Assembly (NCBI GenBank): GCA_036651815.1 | Contig: JAVVXB010000013.1 | Coordinates: 1 to 64,000, forward strand | DNA length: 64,000 bases | Origin: JAVVXB01 sp036651815 | GTDB taxonomy: Bacteria; Bacillota; Clostridia; Christensenellales; CAG-138 | Direction: 5' to 3' | In this document: positions 1 to 7,190 of the stretch, in pieces | How positions within the stretch are numbered: the first letter of the stretch is position 1 | Layout of the letters: every line of letters starts with the position of its first letter | The notes under the pieces: model-generated | What the model was told of the DNA's origin: nothing | Database searches by the model: none | Seen by the model: the letters and a program-made list of their open reading frames with translations, nothing else | Position numbers and translations under genes: made by a program

Positions 1-55
1 GAGCACCTGACTCTTAATCAGGGTGTCCAGGGTTCGAATCCCTGAGGGGGTACCA
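1..55 (+). tRNA. tRNA-Lys(CTT), 3' part only
   Basis: The window opens inside a tRNA. The anticodon stem pairs bases 6-10 with 18-22 around a 7-base loop whose anticodon is CTT, which reads lysine AAG codons. The T arm is CAGGG-TTCGAAT-CCCTG (28-44), followed by the 3' acceptor strand, discriminator A and an encoded CCA at 53-55. The acceptor 5' strand and most of the D arm lie before the window. The loop has the expected U before and A after the anticodon. Confidence 0.9.
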
Positions 56-61
56 CGAAAA

Positions 62-110
62 TTAGGGTAGAACAGATGCATTCCTGCATTTGTTTTAGCC
101 TAACTTTTTG
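62..110 (+). terminator. Terminator after the tRNA
   Basis: A long imperfect hairpin follows the tRNA. The outer arms TTAGG and CCTAA enclose an inner perfect ATGCA-ttcc-TGCAT stem, and the hairpin runs straight into CTTTTTG. This is the layout of an intrinsic terminator for the tRNA transcript. Confidence 0.65.
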
Positions 111-171
111 TTACACTAAAATTAAGATTATATATATTGTGCGTAAAACAATCGATAAGGAGATGAGGTGA

Positions 172-500
172 ATGAATCCATATGAGATTATTGAAGATAG
201 CCCTAAAATAGATGCAATAGCAGTTGGCGTGCTTGTGCTCCTCGTTGGCATCCTTGCAATTTATAATCAAATTGCATTAAAAGTGGAGACGGATAAAATA
301 GCTCCCAACGGACAAAAGATTAATTTGGGTGATTACAGTTCCCCTGTTTATACTGAAGGCGAAAACACAAGCGCCAACGCTCGTATTTCTTTCTGGTCTG
401 CAACGGTTGCACCGGTCTATGATTTTAAACCATTGTACAACTTGCTATCAGATGAATATCGGATAGCTGTAGTTGAAAAAGGCGGTTATGGTTATTCCTC
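172..500 (+). pseudogene. Alpha/beta hydrolase, N-terminal fragment
   Basis: This reading frame begins with ATG after a purine-rich GGAGATGAGGTGA leader. It encodes a cytoplasmic stub, one membrane segment (about residues 16-32) and the start of an alpha/beta-hydrolase fold. The stretch around residues 83-108 (DFKPLYNLLSDEYRIAVVEK, then GYGYSS) resembles the family's strand and loop that precede the nucleophile elbow. The resemblance stops at about base 500; the frame runs on to 597 only through antisense phage sequence. The nucleophile serine, acid and histidine are missing, so the product is not an active hydrolase. A possible C-terminal piece of the same gene lies at 1562-1716. The family assignment is by recognition of motifs and has not been searched. 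Confidence 0.7.
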
Positions 501-1483
501 CTTTCAGGATTGTAATAAAGGCCTTATTCGGGCTTGTCACGACAACATCTTCCGCTTTAGTAAAGAACAGAACATCAGATTGTTGCCCACGCCATGATCC
601 TTTAGAAACAGTGTCAAAGTTATCAATAATATTGTTGATGATATTGGCTATCTGTTCACTGTCATTAGCGTTTGAAGGATCAAGGCCGAAGTCAGTTGCA
701 TGTTTGCCTGCTTTTTTAGCAAACTGCTCCGTGTCCATATTCAACGGTTCTAGCAGAATGCGATTTGCTGAGACCGTATCTCGGTACGCGCTCTCCAAAT
801 TGCTCCACTTCTGAGGATCAGTATATTTCATACACTGAAATTCTGCAAGCGTCTTTGTCGCATCGTTTCCTAGCACTTCTCGGTACTTTTGCCATTGTTT
901 TTGGTCGCCTGAGGTGTGTTTCGTCATGCGCTCAGCAAGCTCCCATCCGGATCACCGACAACATATTGTTCGTACCACTGCTGATCGGTCATGGATGCCG
1001 GAATTCTGATGATTTTCCCTGTTTCCGGGTCTTTTGCCGGGCGGGTCAGTCCATCCAACGTGTGTTCGTCCACAACAGGCGCTTCGCAAGACCGGCACCA
1101 TGGATGCAGCGGAGGAAAATTTGCCCCGTCCTTCCGACTGGCGTAGGTATAAGGCTTGCCTGTTTCCGGGTCAATCAGCCCATCCTGTTCATAGCATACT
1201 TCGGATGTTTTCAGATCCATCACGGCAACAAACCGATATCGGTCAAACCCCATGAACATGCTGGATTGGCGGACATCTCATTGTTCACCCGCTGCTGCTC
1301 TGTAAATAGCAGGCGCGACGCGGCATACATGAATCCAGCGTCCTCGGAACCGACCATGTATCCCTTGAGATCGTCAACGCAGCGTTTCCAATGCCGACCC
1401 GTCGCCACGTTTGTTTGTATGATCTCGCCTAGTTTTTCCGCAAGCACATCGGCGTTTCTCCATGCAATCCTTGCAGATAACAA
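490..1483 (-). pseudogene. Phage minor head protein (MuF/SPP1 gp7-like), frameshifted remnant
   Basis: Three minus-strand frames chain into one broken gene: 1483-1220, 1259-924 and 927-498. The first resembles the helical part of phage minor head proteins (RIAWRNADVLAEKLGEIIQ). The second carries the MuF-type core DRYRFVAVMDLKTSE followed by FPPLHPWCRS, the usual position of the conserved PPLHPNCRC motif. The third is a hydrophilic C-terminal region with SWRGQQSDVLFF and KAFITILKGG, of a kind found after MuF domains in Firmicutes phages. At least two frameshifts, near 1250 and 925, make it non-functional. No neighbouring portal, terminase or capsid genes remain, so this is an isolated prophage scar. 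It sits antisense within the interrupted hydrolase gene. Confidence 0.75.
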
Positions 1484-1514
1484 TCATGGTCAATGGACTA
1501 CTATTTCTCTGGAT

Positions 1515-1556
1515 TAAAAAGAAATACGCTCCGGCTGCGCAACCCGGCAGCCGGAG
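1515..1556 (-). terminator. Intrinsic terminator, minus strand
   Basis: A perfect 9-bp stem (CTCCGGCTG at 1529-1537 with CAGCCGGAG at 1548-1556, 10-base loop) is followed on the minus strand by CGTATTTCTTTTT. It lies about 160 bases past the end of the DUF2871 gene and could end that operon. It may instead belong to the phage scar, since it sits just outside its edge. Confidence 0.55.
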
Positions 1557-1561
1557 TCGAA

Positions 1562-1716
1562 ACTTTGCAACCAGAAATAGAGAAGAGATTGATTCATTTC
1601 GGCTCTATGCCAACGTCATTAGGAATGATAGTGTACCGAATGAATATGTTTGTTCGACGTTGAGTACTATGATCTTTTCCAATGCAGACGTTCATTTTAA
1701 GGGCTTACAGCCGTAG
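1562..1716 (+). pseudogene. Alpha/beta hydrolase, probable C-terminal fragment
   Basis: The plus-strand frame ending at 1716 contains a stretch (roughly FATRNREEIDSF...NVIRNDSVPN...STMIFSNA). Its spacing and residues resemble the region near the catalytic acid of the same alpha/beta-hydrolase family whose N-terminus lies at 172-500. It has no start codon or Shine-Dalgarno of its own, and the frame stops soon after, before a catalytic histidine. The simplest reading is one ancestral hydrolase gene split by phage DNA, with its middle and end lost. This is an inference from weak similarity. Confidence 0.4.
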
Positions 1717-1717
1717 A

Positions 1718-2164
1718 TTAGGAGTGAGTGGGCGAGCAACCGCTTGCTTTGCTGTTTATGGACACGCTTTTTAAACATAGAAACATCAAGACGATGGAAA
1801 TTGTCATAACGATGTGAGTAAGACCCGAAATGCCGGAGATGGCAGCATTGATACCAGACGACAAGGGGGTACCTAACACCTGAAATATACCGCGTATCAA
1901 TAACATGGTGACCATCAATGGCAGTCCAATGTTATAGGTGACATAAAATGTTCGAAATCGTTTCTGCTCCAGCAGGTTGGTATGAAGGCTGAACAAAGCC
2001 AGAATCAGAAAGACACCTGTTCCTAGCACAAATAAATGCAGATGGGTAAACGCAAGGGTTGTGCGTTGTCCAAAGTCAAGAAACTTGGTTAATTCACGAT
2101 AGAAAACGCCGCAGACAATGGCTGCGATGGCATAAAGGAAAGCGGTGTTAAGCAATTTTTTCAT
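1718..2164 (-). CDS. DUF2871 family membrane protein
   Basis: This is a small polytopic membrane protein of 148 residues with four predicted membrane helices at about 7-24, 38-60, 72-95 and 107-130. The histidine-containing THLHLFVLGTG loop is typical of DUF2871 proteins. Its function is unknown. The ATG at 2164 has an AAAGGA leader, and the gene overlaps the preceding membrane-protein gene by 17 bases. The two are therefore very likely translated from one transcript starting at the promoter near 2864-2891. That promoter carries an operator shared with the neighbouring TetR gene, so expression is probably TetR-repressed. Confidence 0.75.
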   Translation of the reverse strand: MKKLLNTAFLYAIAAIVCGVFYRELTKFLDFGQRTTLAFTHLHLFVLGTGVFLILALFSLHTNLLEQKRFRTFYVTYNIGLPLMVTMLLIRGIFQVLGTPLSSGINAAISGISGLTHIVMTISIVLMFLCLKSVSINSKASGCSPTHS

Positions 2165-2828
2165 GGTTTATCGATCCTTTCATTTCACTATAACCAATGA
2201 GAACCGTCCATACATAGGCACAAGTTTTGGGAATCATCAGTGCGCCGATGATTGGCAGGATATCACCGAATAACACAACCGGAATATAGAAAACGAAACT
2301 GAGTACAATGGTCAGCCACATAAAACGAAAGGCGCGGTCATTCGTTTTCTTGGCACTTTGATAGAACAAAACAATCATCAAGATGCCCATTGCGGCAAAC
2401 GGTAGATTTCGATAAATGCCCCAAGACAGTGGAGGGTTCGGACTCGTCCATGCGTTCTGCGGCATTAGACAAAGCACGATGCGGAGGACGGCTAATGCAT
2501 AGATGGAGAGGGTCAACAAATTTTGATCTTTGACCTGATAACGCATCCGCCACACGTAATAGAGCAGAATATAGAAAACGGTCATGGTGAGGGATGTGAT
2601 AAATTTTCCAATTCCGAGCGACACCGTGAAATTTTCCAATCCTGTAGTACAAAGTGCCAATGCTCTTGGAACAAGATGAAAGGCGTCCCCGGCGCCAAGT
2701 GTAACGGCCATGATTCCAAACAACAGAAATTGCTGATTACCTTTGCTTTTGCGAATCATTATGATTCCGAGAGAAATGACGGTTGTAAGGTATACTGCGT
2801 CAAATAGAGTTTCCATGATTGCTTGCAT
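2148..2828 (-). CDS. Uncharacterised polytopic membrane protein
   Basis: The product is 226 residues, strongly hydrophobic, with six or seven membrane spans (about 5-22, 32-50, 66-90, 105-122, 140-158, 170-190 and 194-214). I do not recognise a named family with certainty. Residues GAGDAFHLVPRA in the second span carry Asp and His within the membrane region. The ATG at 2828 is well placed after AAGGAG. It is the first gene of a two-gene operon with the DUF2871 protein, and its promoter holds a perfect TGAAC-N3-GTTCA operator identical in half-sites to that of the nearby TetR gene. A TetR-repressed stress or drug response is a reasonable guess, not shown. Confidence 0.75.
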   Translation of the reverse strand: MQAIMETLFDAVYLTTVISLGIIMIRKSKGNQQFLLFGIMAVTLGAGDAFHLVPRALALCTTGLENFTVSLGIGKFITSLTMTVFYILLYYVWRMRYQVKDQNLLTLSIYALAVLRIVLCLMPQNAWTSPNPPLSWGIYRNLPFAAMGILMIVLFYQSAKKTNDRAFRFMWLTIVLSFVFYIPVVLFGDILPIIGALMIPKTCAYVWTVLIGYSEMKGSINHEKIA

Positions 2829-2850
2829 TGTATCATCTCCTTATATTTGT

Positions 2851-2891
2851 ATGAACGCGGTTCATTGTAGTGACGATGAACCCCCTGTAAA
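2851..2891 (-). promoter_or_regulatory. Promoter with TetR-type operator (membrane operon)
   Basis: Read on the minus strand: TTTACA (2891-2886), a 16-base spacer, TACAAT (2869-2864), and then, sharing bases with the -10 box, the perfect inverted repeat TGAAC-CGC-GTTCA (2864-2852). The A/T pair just outside the repeat (2851 and 2865) also matches. The same TAYAATGAAC-N3-GTTCA composite occurs in the TetR gene's own promoter, so a bound repressor would block both -10 boxes in the same way. Confidence 0.8.
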
Positions 2892-2922
2892 AAAAACGGA
2901 GGTAGCATATCCTGTTTTGACG

Positions 2923-3480
2923 TTAGTAGATTGCGCGTTTTACAAGTTCTAGCAGGATTGAACAGGAAGTTTCCTGCCGCATCAACGTTGTGATTAGACT
3001 GGTGAAAACATAATCCACAAAAGTTGTTTGTAAAAAGCTGTCAGAAAAAGCGGTTGGCAATACGCCCTTGTCACGGTGCAGGGCATTGAGCAACCCTGCT
3101 TTCATATGGCCAAAGTACTTTTCCATGACGCGACGGCCCGTTTGCTTGTTGGCATTGGTAAAGCTCAGAGAATGCGCAGTGAAGAAGTTTGGATACGCCT
3201 TGATGCTGGTACGAACGCTTTCGAAAAACCAGGTGATGTAATCGGAAAAACAGCCGATATCCTCGCAAGAATCTTTGCCATGAAAAATGGATGACCAAAT
3301 ATCTTCGACAACGGCTGCGGTTAAGTCCGCCTTGGAAGGAAAGTAATTATAGATAGATCCGATGGAGACATTGCATTTTTCCGCCACAACGCGCATATTC
3401 AGTGCCTCCAGCCCATGTGTGGCAGCATAATCGCAACATACTGCCAAGATTGCTTGCTTTGATGTAATGACCTTGTTCAT
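2923..3480 (-). CDS. TetR/AcrR family transcriptional regulator
   Basis: This is a 185-residue one-component repressor. The N-terminal helix-turn-helix spans residues 27-47, with the hallmark VSIGSIYNYFPSK recognition helix. The remaining helices form the ligand and dimer domain, which is not conserved enough to predict an inducer. The ATG at 3480 is chosen because TTTGGAGGTTTC precedes it at ideal spacing and the family normally begins a few residues before the helix-turn-helix. The frame stays open for 56 more codons upstream, but those run through the promoter. Its own promoter (3509-3537) has the operator overlapping the -10 box, pointing to autorepression and co-regulation of the membrane operon at 1718-2828. 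Confidence 0.9.
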   Translation of the reverse strand: MNKVITSKQAILAVCCDYAATHGLEALNMRVVAEKCNVSIGSIYNYFPSKADLTAAVVEDIWSSIFHGKDSCEDIGCFSDYITWFFESVRTSIKAYPNFFTAHSLSFTNANKQTGRRVMEKYFGHMKAGLLNALHRDKGVLPTAFSDSFLQTTFVDYVFTSLITTLMRQETSCSILLELVKRAIY

Positions 3481-3496
3481 GATGAAACCTCCAAAC

Positions 3497-3537
3497 TGAA
3501 CAACGTTCATTATAAACAAAATATTTTTTGAAGTCAA
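3497..3537 (-). promoter_or_regulatory. TetR gene promoter with operator
   Basis: On the minus strand there is a near-consensus promoter: TTGACT (3537-3532), 17-base spacer, TATAAT (3514-3509). The -10 box runs directly into the perfect inverted repeat TGAAC-GTT-GTTCA (3509-3497). The -10/operator arrangement is base for base the same as in the promoter at 2851-2891, apart from the three spacer bases and one -10 base. Confidence 0.85.
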
Positions 3538-3800
3538 TACCTGTTGCCGGAATGAATACAGTTTTAAATAAATAGGCAATTGATCGGATAAGCAATAAAA
3601 GCCCCAACCAAAATGATCCGATTGGGGCAGATGTTGTAAAACAGTCAACCAAGAGAAAACTCCGTCTGTGAAGATTGAAAATGGACATAAAATGAATCAA
3701 TCAATGCCGTTGACTTTATTGATTACAGGAGATTTCTGGTGGTTGGTTTTCTTCTACAAACATAAATCCATATAACTCAGCGCATTGAAAAAAATGAAAG
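3538..3800 (+). other. Gene-free stretch
   Basis: Between the TetR promoter and the end of the NTPase gene I see no convincing gene. The open frames here are short and lack both start signals and recognisable content. Confidence 0.5.
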
Positions 3801-4334
3801 TCACAATAGGTTACGCATGAGCGGCAGCAGAGCCCTGCGGATGGCGTCACGGTTGTCTATTGTCAAGTTGTAGACCTGCACATTACGATGCGTGCGCACG
3901 GCTTCCAGAAAGGGCGTGCGCTTATTTTTGATTGCCGCTAAGACCGGCGTATCGCTATCAAGCAGTTTTAGAACGGCGTGTTGAAATATCAGCGCGTCAT
4001 TTTCCATAAATCCCAACTCATCCATCAAGAGAATGCAGCCGGGTTTGATGGACAGTAGCTTTACGCCATAGGTATCGAATGCTACTGGACACTGAAAGGT
4101 GCAACGTTTATTGTTGCAGGAGCCGATTCGATTTTCCTGCGTATAGAAGCGATCTTCTTCGCTGATACTTGCGGCATGAAGATAGGTTGCGCTTTCGCCG
4201 TGTTCGTCCGCAGGCAAACGCTTGGTGAGGAAACCGCAGCAAGATTTGCCACTTTCAAGCAATAATTGTCGGATCAAGGTACTTTTACCGACACCAATGT
4301 CACCGCTAATCAGGATATGGTTGTTATCTTGCAT
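3801..4334 (-). CDS. THEP1-family nucleoside triphosphatase
   Basis: The product is a P-loop NTPase of 177 residues related to THEP1. The Walker A motif GDIGVGKST is at residues 11-19, and a Walker B-like CILLMDELGF lies near residue 105. A Cys-rich patch (SCNNKRCTFQCP) in the middle could hold a metal or be redox active. I chose the ATG at 4334 because the P-loop then lies at the family's usual distance from the N-terminus and GGAG sits upstream; an in-frame ATG at 4391 would add 19 residues. It is the last gene of a metal-chelate transporter operon. THEP1 enzymes hydrolyse NTPs in vitro but their cellular role is unknown, so the link to uptake is by context only. Confidence 0.75.
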   Translation of the reverse strand: MQDNNHILISGDIGVGKSTLIRQLLLESGKSCCGFLTKRLPADEHGESATYLHAASISEEDRFYTQENRIGSCNNKRCTFQCPVAFDTYGVKLLSIKPGCILLMDELGFMENDALIFQHAVLKLLDSDTPVLAAIKNKRTPFLEAVRTHRNVQVYNLTIDNRDAIRRALLPLMRNLL

Positions 4335-4511
4335 GACATCATACTCCAATAGTGCTGCCGACGACACCATGATGGGATCGTCGGCAAGCATTGTCAGTTT
4401 CTGTTTTGCTGTTTGGTGCTACACAAGAGATTCAAGGCTCTGTTGCATCACACAACTATCTCAACATTGAAAACCATTTTCTTAGCAAGGCGGTGGTACG
4501 ATATAACCGCG

Positions 4512-5660
4512 TTATGCCGCAGGTGCAACCTTCGTTTGTCCGATGGAATTTTCTACCAACGCGTCGTACTGCGCCTGCGTAATATCACAATGATAGAACA
4601 AGTTGAAATACGTGGAAACTTCAGCATGCAGATCATATTGTGCGACGTCAGGATAGAGTAGCTGCGCCATCCACATCATGCCAAGGCAACGCTGCACGGA
4701 GGGTGGAAAGCCGAGCCAATTATACGGGCCAAATGGAACTTCATAGTAATGACCATTTTTGATCGCAGGGACGTCTTTCCAGTTGGGATCGGTTTTGACG
4801 GTCGAATAGACGCTGCCTGGTGCAAAGAGAATTACATCGGGATTCCAAAGCAGGATTTGTTCCATATCGACCTCGTTTCCAGAACCTTTGCTGGAAGGGT
4901 CCGCTACAACTGCGAGGTTGTTGGATAGCAAATCAATGATCTCTGCATGAAATGAACCCTGCGCGATTACATTGAGCCCTGCATCGCCAAGGCAGTAGAG
5001 GAGATTGACCTTTGCCACCTTGCTTGCGATATCCTTGGTTTGCGTATAGATCTTTTCGCAGTAATCGGCTAGTTTTTCCGCCTCTTCGGACATATTCAAC
5101 AGTTCACCAAGTTTGCGGAAAGCATCGCCGGTGTTTTCGGTGGTTGCAGTGATGTGCACAAATGGAATGCCCGTTTGCTCCTGTAATGCATCCAAATCTT
5201 CGATGACGGTAGCCTTTGGTTCGCCTACATCAATGACCACCTGTGCGCCGCTTGCCAATAGAGTTTCCAGATTCAGCTCGCCTTTGCCACCGTACAGCTG
5301 CCCAAGCTCGGGTAGGTTATAGTATTCCGTATCAAGAAGTTGTTCCGCTGAAACATCCCATTTTGATGCAATGCCGACCAGCTTGTCCGGCGCAAGCGCA
5401 AACAGTACGATCTGTGCCAGTGGCCCGGAAATTGCGATTTTCGTAATATTGGCCGGCACTTCAATGGTACGGCCGACGGAATCGGTGAACTGTACGGTGA
5501 CATTTTCTTCTGGCACTTGGCCTGGTTCAGCGGTTGCTTCCGGTGCGGAGTCTGTTTCTAGTGCTGCCGTGGCAACGGGGGCGGTAGACTGCGTGGTGCA
5601 TGCAAACAACGTACCAATCAACAGTAGAACCGCCATCAGAAATGCAATGTGTTTTTTCAT
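4512..5660 (-). CDS. ABC transporter substrate-binding lipoprotein (Fe/corrinoid type)
   Basis: This is a 382-residue extracellular binding protein of the periplasmic-binding class that carries siderophores, haem or corrinoids. The lipobox LFAC places the lipid-modified cysteine at residue 21, followed by an Ala/Thr/Pro/Glu linker and then the FTDSVGRTIEVPANITKIA start typical of the family. The middle contains NLETLLASGAQVVIDVGEP and later ILLWNPDVILFAPG, the usual second-lobe pattern. AGGAGG precedes the ATG at 5660. It belongs with the permease and ATPase upstream. The ligand cannot be read from the sequence; a metal chelate is most likely. Confidence 0.85.
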   Translation of the reverse strand: MKKHIAFLMAVLLLIGTLFACTTQSTAPVATAALETDSAPEATAEPGQVPEENVTVQFTDSVGRTIEVPANITKIAISGPLAQIVLFALAPDKLVGIASKWDVSAEQLLDTEYYNLPELGQLYGGKGELNLETLLASGAQVVIDVGEPKATVIEDLDALQEQTGIPFVHITATTENTGDAFRKLGELLNMSEEAEKLADYCEKIYTQTKDIASKVAKVNLLYCLGDAGLNVIAQGSFHAEIIDLLSNNLAVVADPSSKGSGNEVDMEQILLWNPDVILFAPGSVYSTVKTDPNWKDVPAIKNGHYYEVPFGPYNWLGFPPSVQRCLGMMWMAQLLYPDVAQYDLHAEVSTYFNLFYHCDITQAQYDALVENSIGQTKVAPAA

Positions 5661-5687
5661 ATAAATTTCCTCCTATAGTATTGCTTT

Positions 5688-6413
5688 TCATATAAAATCG
5701 GGGATGTCATCCGTATTCAGCACGACCAAGCCAAGCTCAGCTTTCGATGGCAAAAAATAAGGGAAACGCTCTGAATCCTGATGTATCTGTTTCTCGCTTT
5801 GGGCGTCGGCCTTTATGCTGCTTGCACGCGGATCCGGGATATATAACCGAAAAAAAACGACTGCATCCTCAATGGAACCAAATGGTTGTCCCATCTCAAC
5901 ACGAAAGGTGTCAGTTTGGAACGGGATACCGAGTTCCAGCAAATGTTGCTGTGTATCCGCGAGCGTGAAGCATTCCAATGGTTTGCCGGAGAGTGTAAAA
6001 CGATGCCTCTCCCAACTTTTTTTGATCATCAGTACCTTCCCGCGGCACTGTTGCTTGGCGAGAAGAAGCGTCTCTGAAATGCCACCGAAAAAGCAGAAAA
6101 CCATGGCATCATATGGATCATCTGGCGGACAGACGCCAATTTCACCTTCAACTACTTGAATATTGTGGCAGGCTTGGCGTCGTATGTTCTCCGTCAGCAC
6201 GGCGAGTGCATCTGCCGATATATCCACAGCAGTCACATGGCTGCAAAGCGGTGAAAGTGCAAGGGAGAGATAGCCGAGTCCACAGCCCGCGTCACACACC
6301 TGCGCATCGTTTGGAAGATGCGATGCAACCTGTTGCGCAATTTTCGCGGGGAAGGAGCCAAATTCGGAGGCATCCCGCATAAAGCGAATCATTTGGGGCT
6401 GCCAAAAAAACAA
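5688..6413 (-). CDS. Class I SAM-dependent methyltransferase
   Basis: The product is 241 residues with a Rossmann-type SAM fold. Motif I, VCDAGCGLGYLSLAL, is at about residues 39-53, followed by the acidic VTAVDIS loop. The start is a TTG at 6413 that directly abuts the TGA of the ATPase gene, with AAGGGGGT seven bases upstream, a clear case of translational coupling. Lying between an ABC ATPase and the binding protein of a metal-chelate importer, it may modify the imported ligand or a tetrapyrrole or metallophore, but no substrate signature is visible. Its C-terminal 40 residues are hydrophilic and not recognised. Confidence 0.75.
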   Translation of the reverse strand: MFFWQPQMIRFMRDASEFGSFPAKIAQQVASHLPNDAQVCDAGCGLGYLSLALSPLCSHVTAVDISADALAVLTENIRRQACHNIQVVEGEIGVCPPDDPYDAMVFCFFGGISETLLLAKQQCRGKVLMIKKSWERHRFTLSGKPLECFTLADTQQHLLELGIPFQTDTFRVEMGQPFGSIEDAVVFFRLYIPDPRASSIKADAQSEKQIHQDSERFPYFLPSKAELGLVVLNTDDIPDFI

Positions 6414-7190
6414 TCAACAGACCCCCTTTTCTACTGGTGTGATTAAACGCGTTCCGTTGGCTTCCACAAACTGGACATTCATGTTGTACAACAGCTTAAT
6501 CAATTTTACATCGATCACCTCATCTGGGGCGCCGAATGCAGCAACGCCGCCATTGTACAGCGCAAGGATTGCATCCGAGTAAAACAACGCATGCTGTGGA
6601 TTATGAGTCGAAAGCAGAATCGTATAGCCCTCCAGAGAAAGCTGCTTCACCTGTTCGAGCACCCGCTGTTGATTGCCATAATCAAGACTTGCGGTTGGTT
6701 CGTCCATCAGCAAAGTTGTGGCCTGTTGTGCAAGAGCCCGCGCAATCAATACAAGCTGCTGTTCGCCGCCGGAAAGGCAGCAGAAACTTTTTTGGGCAAG
6801 CGGCGCGATACCAAGCTGGTTTAAGGCGTACATTGCGTATTCTTCTTGGGGACGCTTTGGTGAAGAAAACGGACCTAGCAGATGCGTCGTACCCATCAGA
6901 ACCATTTCGAACACTGTATAGTTGAACGATTGTCCGTGAGATTGCGGGATATATGCAATTTTATGCGCAAGTAGGCGTGGAGAGAGATTCTTAACCTCCT
7001 CATGATCGATGCAGATACTACCCGAATAGCCGGGCAACAGACCCAGAATACAACGGAATAGCGTGCTTTTTCCAACACCGTTAGGACCAAGCACGGATAC
7101 CAGCTGCCCGGATTTCACATCGAAGCAGACCCCTTTCAGCACGGAATGCGTTCCATAACAGAAGCTTAAATCGTTTGCCTGTATGCTCAC
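6414..7190 (-). CDS. ABC transporter ATP-binding protein (FecE/BtuD type)
   Basis: This 258-residue ATPase energises import of a metal chelate. Walker A GPNGVGKST is at residues 35-43; the signature CLSGGEQQLV, Walker B TTLLMDEPTASLD and the switch histidine in LSTHNP follow in order. GTG at 7190 is the start and overlaps the permease stop codon by four bases (GTGA), so the two are translationally coupled. Length and motifs are normal for the family. Confidence 0.9.
   Translation of the reverse strand: MSIQANDLSFCYGTHSVLKGVCFDVKSGQLVSVLGPNGVGKSTLFRCILGLLPGYSGSICIDHEEVKNLSPRLLAHKIAYIPQSHGQSFNYTVFEMVLMGTTHLLGPFSSPKRPQEEYAMYALNQLGIAPLAQKSFCCLSGGEQQLVLIARALAQQATTLLMDEPTASLDYGNQQRVLEQVKQLSLEGYTILLSTHNPQHALFYSDAILALYNGGVAAFGAPDEVIDVKLIKLLYNMNVQFVEANGTRLITPVEKGVC

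Noticed and set aside
765..1517. Plus-strand open frame of 250 codons
   Set aside because: It lies antisense to the phage head-protein remnant, whose minus-strand frames carry recognisable motifs. The plus frame has a composition typical of a shadow (rich in Arg, Cys and Ser) and no ribosome site.
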